The position numbers were made by a program, and so were the translations under genes. A stretch of 64,000 nucleotides of DNA from Lepidodermella squamata. Its lineage: Eukaryota; Gastrotricha. The DNA is taken from assembly GCA_047495785.1 (NCBI GenBank), contig JBLDXI010000007.1:2790001-2854000 (forward strand), in the 5' to 3' direction. Each line of letters starts with the position of its first letter. Within the stretch, counting starts at the first letter, position 1. This document shows positions 54,601 to 64,000 of the stretch, piece after piece. The notes under the pieces were generated by a model. That model saw only the letters and a list, made by a program, of their open reading frames with translations. It did not search any database and was not told where the DNA came from.

Positions 54601-57600
54601 CTTTCCAGCGGTCCAAGTTTTTTCTCGAGCGGAAAGCAACATCCACGAATTTCCTTTTTGAGCTTGCTAGCTCTCCCGGGCGAATATCTACACATTCGAT
54701 TGCGCGTTGCTCTTCGCCAGTACGCATTCCAGCGCACAACACAAGCACAACTTTTGCGGTAAACATCACCCTCCACGGGTTGTCGAATCCCATGCACTTT
54801 CGTGCAAGAATGCCAACGGCTTTCTTGGAGAGCATCGGTGCACCGACGGACAGGCCGAGCCCGGCCTGTTTTGCCTCTTTCAATTTAGCTGCCAGCACCT
54901 GCTGGGACCGAAAAAAGGCGCCTGACTTGATATCGACTCGTCCTTGGGTCAACCTTTTGATGTAGCGAGCTAGGGCGTGATAATAAGCCCGGAGTGTTGC
55001 CACTGTTAACAGCATGCTGGGATCATCGGTGTTTTCTAGTTAGTTTGAAAAAATATCTTAGATTGGGCGCCAGATTTTTGCCAGATTTTGCACCAATAGC
55101 AATATTTCATCCAGTAACGCAGAGTCCGTAAAACGGCTGGGTAATTTAATCGGAGTATCTGAACATCTGGCCTTATCTTTCGAGATGTACATCGCAGTGC
55201 AGCAATTCATGAGGCTTTTTTTGTAAGGACGTCCTCGCCGAAAAATTTTCCGAATTGAGAAAACCATTCTCTGAATAAGTTAGCAACTCCAGAAAGAGTT
55301 GAACCACAAAATCCCCATGTGTTAGCGCAAACAGAGGCCAACGCAAACTGCTGAAAATTGTTGATAAACCTGACAGGAATCTTCGCCATTTTCGAGAGGG
55401 GTAGTTCAGTAACAAGCACAAAAACATTTTCACCTGACCCATCCATTGGGACAATTCATTAAGTGCAGCGGGGTCGGAAGTATTGCATCGCTTAGAAATG
55501 CTCAATTTCCATTCCATGGTCCGATCTATTTCAGGTTCTGTAATAACGCTATGCAGCCCAAGCGAAAACGTTTCGTTAAGCGGTCAGCTTTTCGAGCTGC
55601 CGATAGCCAGGTTGAATGTAGATGCAAAGCGTGGACATGAGTTTTGGTCCATAATATCAAAGAGTTTAGCAAAAACTTCGAATAGTTGGTTTTAAATATT
55701 GAAATGAAGAAATGCATCTGCGCATATATTTCGCTAGCATTGAGCATTGAGCATTTTTATTAATTAATCTTGACTAAATGTCGGTGAATTAAATGAAATT
55801 TAAATGAACATCTGCACTGACGTAGTGGGGCAACATAATAACATCAAATGAGAACATTAGGCTGGTTGAAACCCAGAATGGTGGTCCCTAGATTAATTTA
55901 ATTAAACGAAATTCTCATAATCCTCAACATTTTTTTTACAGAAACCTGAAAAAGACAAGGATGTTCCCGAGTGCAAATATGGCCAAATTGCTTCTGCTAC
56001 GTCTGGCTTGTTCCTCGGAAATCTTCAACCAGGACAGGTAACTTATTCCATTTATTCAAGTAAAATAATATATTTTTTCAAATTTTAGCTGCTTCAATCG
56101 CTATGTAACAACATGTTTCGATCGCCAATTTACAGCCACCAAGTGCCGTCAACCGATTTCTTGCTCATCAGAACCCGCAGGAAGATGTTCATCCGTCGCG
56201 TTGACGATGTTTTCCTCGCCGGGCAACAAGTCCCGATCATTGAAGTCCCACCGCCTAACTCGAAGGGCGCGTTCAATTTCGCTAAGGACTTCTTACTTTT
56301 CCATATTTTCCGCATGTTTTTACGGAGTACGGAAAATCCGCCTCGCGTTCGCATGGAAGACGTTAAAAAGGCGTTCCCTCAACACACCGAAGCCACAATT
56401 CGAAAACGGCTGAAATCAATCGCTGATTTCAAACGAGCGGGCGGGTCGGATGCGTGTTATTGGATCCTGAGACCGGAAACCCGGTTACCTAGTGAGGAAG
56501 AGCTGCATGAAATGGTCTCGCCCGAGCAGTTCTGCGCGAACTTCTCCACCCTAGCCGGCGAGGTCCGGTTAAAAGACGCCGGTTATGGCGACAGGGCGTT
56601 CCTGGCTATCGACGAAGATAACGCGGATGATTTACAGTCGAAAATGGAAGATGAAGTCAAGGCGGCTCCTTGGAATACAACCGGCGCTTTGATTAGCGCG
56701 ATGAAGGGCAAATGTGTCCTGGAGGTGCATGGAGTTGCTGATCCGACCGGGTGCGGCCAGGGTTTCTCGTACGTCCGACTGCCGTCGAAACCGCCGAAAC
56801 CCGATGACAAGCCGCCAGAAAAACCAGGCGGACCGCTCGCCTCACCTCAGCCCGGACCGGTAAAATAAATTACTAAAAACCATTAAAAATGAATTTTTTC
56901 AATAATTCAAGTTCTTTTAATTTTGGCAAATATTGCCTGATAGAGGGCAAAATTTATTTCATCGGAACTAAATTTTAAATCTTGTAAATCATTTTTTGAG
57001 TAGTTTTTTCAAATTATAATGACTTCGTAGGTTCAACGGGAGGTTATCCTAGCAAAATAAAGGAATGGATAATTATTTGCCACAAATTGCTTGGAAATTT
57101 TTACCAATTTTTGAGAAAAAGAATGTAAGAAATAGGGACCACACTTTTCACCGCAGAAACAAACTTTTTATTGTGAGTTCAAATTATTGTGTGTCAGTTG
57201 GTTTTATCACTTTAAATGCCAAAAATAGACTGCGAGGTCCGATATTTGGGTCTAATTCCTGGGTCTGTCAAAAAGTCTTTTTTTTCGGGTCAACGATGCG
57301 TCGAGGGGCAAAATGCCTGACGGCAAAGTGTAGGCCATGACCTGGCGGTTCTTTTGACACCGAATTTGGGGCCACAAGGTCTGAGCAGGTCATTGAAAAT
57401 GACAGTGAAATAACGTCGAAAATTTTGGATTAGAGCCAAAAATCAGACCCAAGAATTGGACCTAATTATTAGACCCAGATTATGGCGCAACAATCGAAAT
57501 TTCACTGTTTTTCAAGTTTGATTTCTGTGCGTTCCTTGAAGTCTTTGGCCCCAAATTCGGTGTCAAAAGAACCGCCAGGTCATGGCCTACACTTTGCCGT

Positions 57601-60600
57601 CAGGCATTTTGCCCCTCGACGCATCGTTGACCCGAAAAAAATGACTTTTTGACAGACCCAGGAATTAGACCCAAATATCGGACCTCGCAGTCTATTTTTG
57701 GCAGTTAAAGTGTTATTGGACAATGTATTGGAGAATGTGTAATGAACAACAAAGCAGTTAAGATTTGCTTAAAGCCATATAGTGGTTGGCATGAAGCAGC
57801 ACGTAAGTCGGCTTTCGACCTTGAGCTTCAGGTGTCACAAGCTTAACCAGCCGCGGCAGAACGCCATTGAGGTAGTGGATATTCACGTTTATGCCTTCCA
57901 AAACGGCCGTAATTGCTTCATCGCCTCACCAAAACCCGGAAACCGACAAACGAGCCATTGGAAGATACAAACACACACCGGCTAAGCATTCGGTCTGCTC
58001 TTGCATTGCTGGGACTGAGTATTTCATCATTTGGTATGCTCGTTCAATTGCTTATAGTTTACAACGGGGCGATACGAACCGTCGGATTTGCGAACCAGCA
58101 GCGGCGGCGACGAATATTCGATGGTCGACTCGCGTAAAATTCCCTGAGCGATCATTATCGATGACTTCGTGATCGATGACTTCAGCTGACACGTTCCCCT
58201 TTCCCTGATTTCCTTGAAGTCCGAAGTCTTCTGATTAGCCAAGCATCGTATTCGCCCAGCAACTCGATTATCCCTGAGTAATTCCCGTTATTCGGCGAGC
58301 CAAGCTTTCGCTAGCTGCATCTTCATGAGACAGAATGTCAAATCCCAAATATTTAGGTACAAAGTGATGAGTCAGTGCCTTTCGAACACCTTCAATTGCT
58401 TGACGGACAACGCCGATTGAGCGGCCAAATAGACTGGGCAGCAGTGGGTTTGACCAACCGAGTCTGAATTTCGACAAATAAATGGCTGCGTTTTGCGGTA
58501 GAGCGACGAGATGAAAAATACAAATAAAATTAAATGCAAAATAAACAACAACAAAATTGGGTATTTTAAAAATTTAAGAAATTCATGTTGAAGACGCCTT
58601 GAATTTGAAATTGATATGGAAATTTCAATTTACGACAACAACAGGAAAGGAATGAATATTAGAGTCCAATTCGCACTTACTCTTCAAAGCGAGAACGACC
58701 TCCTTCGGGATGGCCTTCTTCCGTTCCGAGACCAAAGCACAAAAGAGCTGTCGGCCCTGCGGCAACGAGAGTCAGGGTCCTCGTCACCCATTGTATGGCT
58801 TGCTAGGTAGGAGCTGAACGCAGCCAGTCTTGCGTCGTTCACGGCATCGTCATCAACCTCCTAGTTGAATATTTCTACCTATAATGAACTGAATCAACGC
58901 ACGTGCATATCCAATAACACTCTTAGGGCATTCAACCCAATGTCATTGGGGTTTTGCGAACTTCCCAGGCCAACCTGACATAGGTCCGTTATGTCCCGTT
59001 CTTCGTATTCCTAGAATATAATCCGTGATGGGTTAAATGTGAGCGCAATTTACGAATGAGAAATCCCAGTTGGGATTGTGGATTGTGGATTGTGGATTGT
59101 GGAAGAAACCTGCAAGAACGCCTCTCGTAGGGTGATTCGCTTTTTTGATAAAATTCGTAGCATTTTATAAATTTTTTGTTTTGATAGTATAATAGTAAAA
59201 AATGCATAGCTGAACATTTGAAATGTGTCTGAATCAATAAAAAAGTGTCATCGGATATGCAATCGAAAAATACATTATGAGAACTAGAAGATAGGCAATG
59301 ATTCTTGAAACGAAGTGAGGCCCCATTTCGTTGAGTTTCGGTTCAGCCGACCATTTCTTAGCGGACCACACTAATTGTCTCTTATTCCATAACTATCGAA
59401 GTGTGACACTTTGGTGCCACGCAATTTTTTGACGAATTTAATGGTCAAACTTGGGCTGAATAGACCTAGAAAATCAGGATTTTTTTCAAATACTCATCAA
59501 ATTAAATTAAATATTTCATGATTATTTTTTAGGCTGGTAAAGACGGCGATGCAGCTGCGGCAGCTAATAAACGCTCTGTTATCGGAACAGATTCCGATTT
59601 GCGAAAACTTCACGTGAAAGACGCCAGAAAAATCCTGCAAAATTTCGGCGTTCCCGAGGCTGAGATAAAAAAGTTGACCCGTTGGGAGATGATCGACGTC
59701 ATTCGAACAATGTCAACTGAACAGGCCAGGGCGGGTATTGACACGTCATTCTCGTCAAAATTCGCCCGATCCGGCCGGTTTTCAGTCCATGAATACCATC
59801 GAAATTTCCGGAAGGAGTGCCAAAAAGTTTTCGAGTTGCAAAATCGAGTGTTGTCAGTGACTGACCCGATGAGCTCGGAAGAGTCGGGGCCATCTGGGGA
59901 CGAAGATGACGGAAAACAACAGAAAAAACTGACGGAAGTCGAGCAAATCGGGCGAAGTGTTGAGACAATTTTGCGTGGCCGTGGTATCAATATTTCATCG
60001 AGCACTGGTACCGCCAGTGCTTCGACCTCGAAAACCTCCATAAAACAGCCTGAGCAGAAGGAGAAGCAGCGAATTCTTCAAATTACTCGAACATTCCGTG
60101 GCCCGGACGGTCAGACCTACGACCGGGTTGAAATCGTGCGAAGACCCGCCCTGGTCGATGCGTATGTCCGTATTCGAACCGCCCCGGGTGGTGATGAGGT
60201 CGTTCGGGATTTGGCTAGCGTGATCCTAGGCGATCAAAAGGCGAAGAAAGCTCCGAATAAAGAGCGTGATCTCGATAAACCGCCTGCTAAACGAGGCCGG
60301 CCCGCCAAACCCCGGCCAGAGGGTGAGGTGCCCAAGGTTAAGGGTCAGCGTGGTCGGAAGAGACGAATTTTGACTGCGGATGATATTCGTGAGAAGCTAC
60401 TCGGGGCTGGTGGAAGTGGGGCGGGCGGTAACCCTGACCAGCCGGCTGAACCTATCATCGGCCCGGATGGCCAACCAGTGCCGCGAATTCGTATCAAGCC
60501 GATGCCGAATATGAAGTTCAAATGCAGTGCCTGTGGCGCTATGGGTCACGTTCGATCGAATCGTAATTGTCCGTTGTTTGGTAAATCGCATGGCGAGGCA

Positions 60601-62720
60601 GCGTCTAGCTCGATGCAAGACTCGTCTTCGGCATTGAATTTGAGTGGTGATTTGTCTGCTGGTATGTCTGCTGATGCTATGCCGACTACGGGACCGGGCG
60701 GAGAGACCCTCATCAAGGTATGTTTTTCTACCTTCAACTGTTATAAGTTTGAAGTCAATTTTTATATCAAAATCTAGTAAGCGAGTGATGTACAAAATAT
60801 TTTTAAATATTCCTAGAAAATTTTCTGTAAATGAATGAATTTTTGCGATTTTTTATTCATCGCAGAGTTCTACCCTACTGGTTTTTTTTGATATAAAGTG
60901 TCGCTTTCAAATGAGGGTTATTGTTATTTTTACGATGGAATTTTTGCTTACCCAAAAAAAACAAAAATACACAGGAATGTCAAAATATTTCTGATTTTCA
61001 ATTTGATTCAAATTAAATTTTGGAGGTAGATATGGCAATTAAAATTGCATTATTACTTGAGCGACTTTCACATTTCGTTTTCACATTTTAAATTTCGACT
61101 TTTCTACTCGACAATTTTTCTATTTTTTATTTGAATGATCTAAGGAAGAATTTTAAATGGCAACTTATTGTCGTTTCTAATTAAATTCCATTTCATTTTA
61201 TTCTTAAATTCAGATATCAATTTAAAATCAATTTTATTACTAAATTTAAGGTCGAAGAAACGAAGCTGAAAGTTGCCCGCCGTTTGGTTGATCACTACTT
61301 CGAAATCAAACGCAAGTCCCAGCTGAAAGTCAAGCCGAAAAAAATGCTGAAGCTCGGCGCCAGCGGGGCGAGCAGCATGCCGTCGAAGGGCGACGACGAC
61401 GCAAATGACGGCGAAATCGAGGAAGGCGAGATGGACGAACCCGGCCACGAGCCCGGCGAATACGAAGGCAACGAAGACGCGCAAATGGCTCCGATGGACA
61501 ACGCTGGCCCATCAGGCGAGGGCGGCGAGAGGGTGAAACTGAAATTCAAATTCAGCGGCAGTAGTGGTAGTAACAGCGGGAAGCAACGAAATGCGAGTGG
61601 AAGTGGCGGTGGGTCGAGACGCGGGTCAACAGCCGGGGCTGGTGAATCGAAGCCAGCGAAAGGCCCGAGTCGCCGAATTGTCGACCCGTTACTCGCCTTG
61701 AACAACGTTTTCGAGCGAATTATCAACCCATTACGTACTAACCCGGCCTATGAAGTCTTTTCTCTACCAGTCGATACCCGGACCGCCCCGGATTATCCCA
61801 ATATCGTGACTAAACCGATGGATTTAGCGACTATGAGGAAGAAATGTGTCGATAAACTCTACGGATCGAGGTCCGATTTCTTGGAAGATGCTATGCTGAT
61901 TGTCACGAATTCGCGGCTTTACAACGGAGATTCTCATCCCTTGACAAATCTAGCCCAGCAGCTATCAGAGGCGATAATCGGCGAAGTTATGACGCATGAG
62001 GTTGACCTAGTTCCGCTCGAAAAAGCCGCAAATCCGTTGATTGAAGACGATTTCCGCGCGTTTGCCTTCATTTTAACCGGTGTGATCGATGAAATGAAGC
62101 GAGTCGAAGGTTCGTGGCCGTTCCACGACCCAGTCAACCGGAAAAAGGTGAAAGATTACTACGACATCGTCAAAACTCCGATGGATCTAGCCACCTTAAC
62201 GAAAAAACTCAATGCCGGTTATTACCGCCGTGTTTCTGAATTCCTCTGCGATTTAACGCTGATTCAGTCGAATACTGTGTTGTATAACGGGCAGGAACAT
62301 GCGTTGACTGGCATTGCGAATCGGATGATGGAAGTCGCGGGTGAACAGTTGCGGCGGTTTGCTGAGCGCCTAGCGGAATGCGAGGCCAATATCCCGCTGC
62401 CGAGCTCGAATCTCGCGGCTGATATCGACCGGGCTCGCGCGTTTTTAGGCGACGATACCGAGTCTGTAGCGACTGAAACCACCTTCTCCGACTTTTTCTC
62501 GGCGTCCATGGCTGGAGCGGGCCCGGTTGGCGCCAGCTCGGCTGTCGCTGCTTTCATCGGCCAGCAGCATACTGCGTTGAATTTGACTGAATCTGGCGGA
62601 AATACGACCGCTGGCCTGGAGGATGACCTCGAAATTTCTTCGTCGAGCTCTTCCGAGGCTGAGGAAGGCGAAATCGCCGAAGAGGGCGAAATTGCGGATG
62701 ATGATTTTGATATGAGCTAA
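51606..62720 (+). CDS. TAF1: TFIID subunit TAF1 (seven exons)
   Basis: CDS is join(51606..52417,52637..53043,53094..53659,55942..56037,56089..56859,59533..60717,61251..62720), 1768 residues; all phases agree. In order: TBP-interaction and TAF7-binding region (WRYGPAALWYDRIGVPPD, HYRWEDDIIW, GKWEDKIIWDAEHMPEL). Central DUF3591/winged-helix core (AVELRPLFFPTCLSLTKLRQ, NMFRSPIYSHQVPSTDFLLI, VRMEDVKKAFPQHTEATIRK, SPEQFCANFSTL, AAPWNTTGALISAMKGKC). RAPiD helical part (KILQNFGVPEAEIKKL). Zinc knuckle (CSACGAMGHVRSNRNC). Two bromodomains at about 1421-1525 and 1545-1645, both with the acetyl-lysine-binding asparagine in YNG (1504 and 1625). The end is acidic. TAF1 is the TFIID scaffold that reads acetylated histone H4 and docks core promoter DNA. 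I see no N-terminal TAND-like segment. Confidence 0.95.
53660..54560. other. Left part of TAF1 intron 3, nothing else seen
   Basis: AT-rich intron (donor GTGAGT). Short open frames on the minus strand at 53804-54044 have no recognisable domain. Confidence 0.35.
54581..55015 (-). mobile_element. Crypton-like tyrosine recombinase (DUF3504-type) fragment
   Basis: A 144-codon minus-strand frame encodes YYHALARYIKRLTQG, then QQVLAAKLKEAKQAGLG and VVLVLCAGMRTGEEQRAIEC. This order and the GxRxGxE motif resemble the DUF3504 domain of Crypton-derived proteins (FGLRSGQEHRNL). The first catalytic arginine lies in GMRTGEE. The frame ends before the expected His-x-x-Arg and Tyr, so the copy looks truncated. 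Confidence 0.55.
55060..55745 (-). mobile_element. Decayed transposon-like coding remnant
   Basis: Minus-strand frames contain phrases such as FALASVCANTWGFCGSTLSG and ELSQWMDGSGENVFVLV, broken by stops and frameshifts. It may be the upstream part of the same element as the 54581-55015 fragment or a separate insertion. The family is not identified. Confidence 0.3.
57208..57712. mobile_element. Long inverted-repeat element (foldback MITE) in TAF1 intron 5
   Basis: The arm at 57208-57374 and the arm at 57546-57712 are near-perfect reverse complements, about 167 bp each. Both contain AAAAATAGACTGCGAGGTCC near the outer end and TGGCGGTTCTTTTGACACCG near the inner end. The spacer of about 170 bp holds further AGACCCA words. 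No transposase is present. The two arms differ by only a few bases, which suggests a young or gene-converted element. Confidence 0.85.
57790..58480 (-). mobile_element. Ty3/gypsy retrotransposon fragment, degenerate
   Basis: The minus strand at 58027-58242 reads GILRESTIEYSSPPLLVRKS, then YRPVVNYKQLNEHTK, the start of a Ty3/gypsy reverse transcriptase (GII..S.SPYSSPVVLVKK, R.CVDYR.LN..T). Downstream frames contain many stops. No LTRs or other domains were found. Confidence 0.7.
59073..59102. repeat. Short tandem repeat, GGATTGT x4
   Basis: Four consecutive 7-bp units GGATTGT in TAF1 intron 5. Confidence 0.85.
60718..61250. other. TAF1 intron 6, nothing else seen
   Basis: AT-rich intron between the zinc knuckle and bromodomain exons, donor GTATGT, acceptor AATTTAAG. 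Confidence 0.6.
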
Positions 62721-62788
62721 TTATTATTATTTCTCGCTTTCTCATTCTACACAACTCTGATATTTGTGATTTAAGGCGTTGTGAATTG

Positions 62789-62794
62789 AATAAA
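62789..62794 (+). terminator. Poly(A) signal of TAF1
   Basis: AATAAA 69 bp after the TAF1 stop codon. Confidence 0.6.
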
Positions 62795-62875
62795 ACAAAC
62801 GAATAGTATCAAGTTTCTCAATATTAAAAATAATTTTTATTAATAGGCCAGATTATTATATTTTGTAACCCAAAA

Positions 62876-63792
62876 ATGGCGACCGGATTCCGTTCGAATT
62901 CAAGGTTTGTTTTATTTATTTCGAATTTTGACCTAGACAATTTAGCCATTATTAACCCTGAAGTATCTCTGATTTTTTTCGTATTTTTGTGAGGTTTGTG
63001 TGAGATTAGTGATTTTTCACTCTTAATAGTCCGTTTTGAGTCGAGGCGCGGTTGACTGCCCTGGACTAAAGTACGACGCAGTCATTTTCGTGTCTCTACA
63101 CGGAAATAACCTCATACCATGACGCAGCAGAGCTAGATTACAAATTTATGATCTATTTGCCGCGCGTTAATGATCGTGGCTTTCATGAGCGCTCATGCTT
63201 ATTCGATATTTGGCCGTTTTTTTCACGGACATGCTATCATAAGATACGGGCTAATGTGATTTTAACGCTATTTTTAGCCAAATATGCTATTTTTGTTGAA
63301 ATTCTGGCAACTCTCTTGACTAAACTATTTCTGCTGATTTTTTTCATCCAGGACGAATGAATGCGAAAGTTGGTCAGAGGCGGTTTCTTACACCGGCCGC
63401 AGCCGTCGCGAAAACGCAGACAGCGACGATTTTACTGGATCACGGGCCTCGAAATGTGACAGGTAAATGTTTTATTGATACTCAGTTATTTCCTAAATTT
63501 TTATCATTATTTACCATCTACGGCTATTCAAACATTGGGCCTAAATTTCGTATTTGGCGCAACGCCGATATATTCCGTGTGCCACTGTAGCACAGGGTGT
63601 GCAGGATAGGATAGCAGAGTTACAAAAATCAGACCCGATCAGACCTGGGTTCAATACCCCAAACTTGGACCCTGGTGCAAACCCGGCGCATTCTTGAATT
63701 TTTTCTTGTTCAGGGAGGGAATTATGGTGGACGTTTGGACTTTTTTCACCCAAATTTCGCGGGACTCATTCGGCTTTCCCACTATAAAGTGA
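62876..63792 (+). CDS. Possible small gene downstream of TAF1 (three exons, 72 residues)
   Basis: Candidate CDS join(62876..62904,63352..63462,63714..63792) keeps one frame through two introns with fair sites (donor GTTTGT, acceptor TTTTTCATCCAG, donor GTAAAT, acceptor TTGTTCAG). Exons 1-2 give MATGFRSNSR, TNECESWSEAVSYTGRSRRE and NADSDDFTGSRASKCD; exon 3 gives GIMVDVWTFFTQISRDSF. The ATG is 155 bp after the TAF1 stop, with an acceptor-like TTAATAG before it, like the other tightly spaced pairs here. No family is recognised. Exon 3 is the weakest part, and the gene may instead continue past the window. Confidence 0.3.
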
Positions 63793-64000
63793 GGGCCCAC
63801 AGTTGGGAACCCAGATGTAGATATTGCTAATTTCCACCATGCTTATGTTTGCGGAGGCTGGAACGGGTTTGAACAGAAGTTTTGACAGGTTTTTTGGACT
63901 AGGCTTAAAGTCACTGTCGCTAGACTCCCATGTGCTTTCCGAGGTCTCAGCAATTGTAGCCTTTGTTTTAGCTGCAGAGCGACCTTGCCCCATATTACTC
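63793..64000. other. Right edge, uncertain
   Basis: The minus strand is open at 63766-63993 and encodes AKTKATIAETSESTWESSDS, which could be a coding fragment or transposon debris. It cannot be resolved at the window edge. Confidence 0.2.

Noticed and set aside
63590-63670. tRNA-like GGGTTCAATACCC
   Set aside because: A short local stem only; no cloverleaf could be drawn from the preceding 70 bases.
1-64000. CRISPR arrays, bacterial operons, prokaryotic promoters
   Set aside because: The window is clearly eukaryotic with spliced genes; no direct-repeat spacer array was seen.

Overview
This window is animal DNA, most likely ecdysozoan. Genes are split by many short introns whose 3' ends are T-rich (TTTTCAG, TTTTTAG), as in nematodes. 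Several genes sit head-to-tail only 70-155 bp apart, which suggests operons with trans-splicing. I could not name the species. All exon boundaries were placed by eye, by joining reading frames and by matching remembered conserved protein motifs; none was tested against RNA.

Region 1 (1-10.8 kb) holds housekeeping and signalling genes. A Fe65/APBB adaptor runs on the minus strand and is cut by the left window edge. A compact plus-strand array follows: a CAML/GET2-like ER membrane protein, COP9 signalosome subunit 7 and CCR4-NOT subunit 3.

Region 2 (12.7-35.2 kb) is an accessory cluster. Six minus-strand paralogues encode secreted Gly/Ala-rich proteins that I do not recognise. They share a block with RYDHAASLLAASERTS, which is followed by low-complexity repeats. 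Five have a TATA box 72-96 bp before the ATG. All six have the same ungapped 20-bp element 265-324 bp before the ATG, consensus TTTWAMCGAGTKGMTACGGT. Embedded among them are a fucosyltransferase-like type II membrane enzyme (minus) and three secreted fascin-like beta-trefoil proteins in tandem (plus).

Region 3 (36.4-45.7 kb) has a four-exon fascin gene (minus) and a TGF-beta/BMP type I-like receptor whose kinase domain has lost catalytic residues.

Region 4 (45.9-62.7 kb, all plus) has an ankyrin-repeat/SOCS-box protein, a small basic protein 69 bp upstream of TAF1, and full-length TAF1. A possible small gene starts at 62876. Large introns carry transposon debris: a PIF/Harbinger fragment, a Crypton-like tyrosine recombinase fragment, a Ty3/gypsy fragment and two inverted-repeat elements.

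The most novel content is the six-gene secreted family with its shared upstream element, the secreted fascin-like trio and the degenerate TGF-beta receptor. A working idea is that the 12.7-35.2 kb cluster encodes a co-regulated extracellular material (cuticle, eggshell, secretion or glue) together with lectin-like and glycosylating partners.
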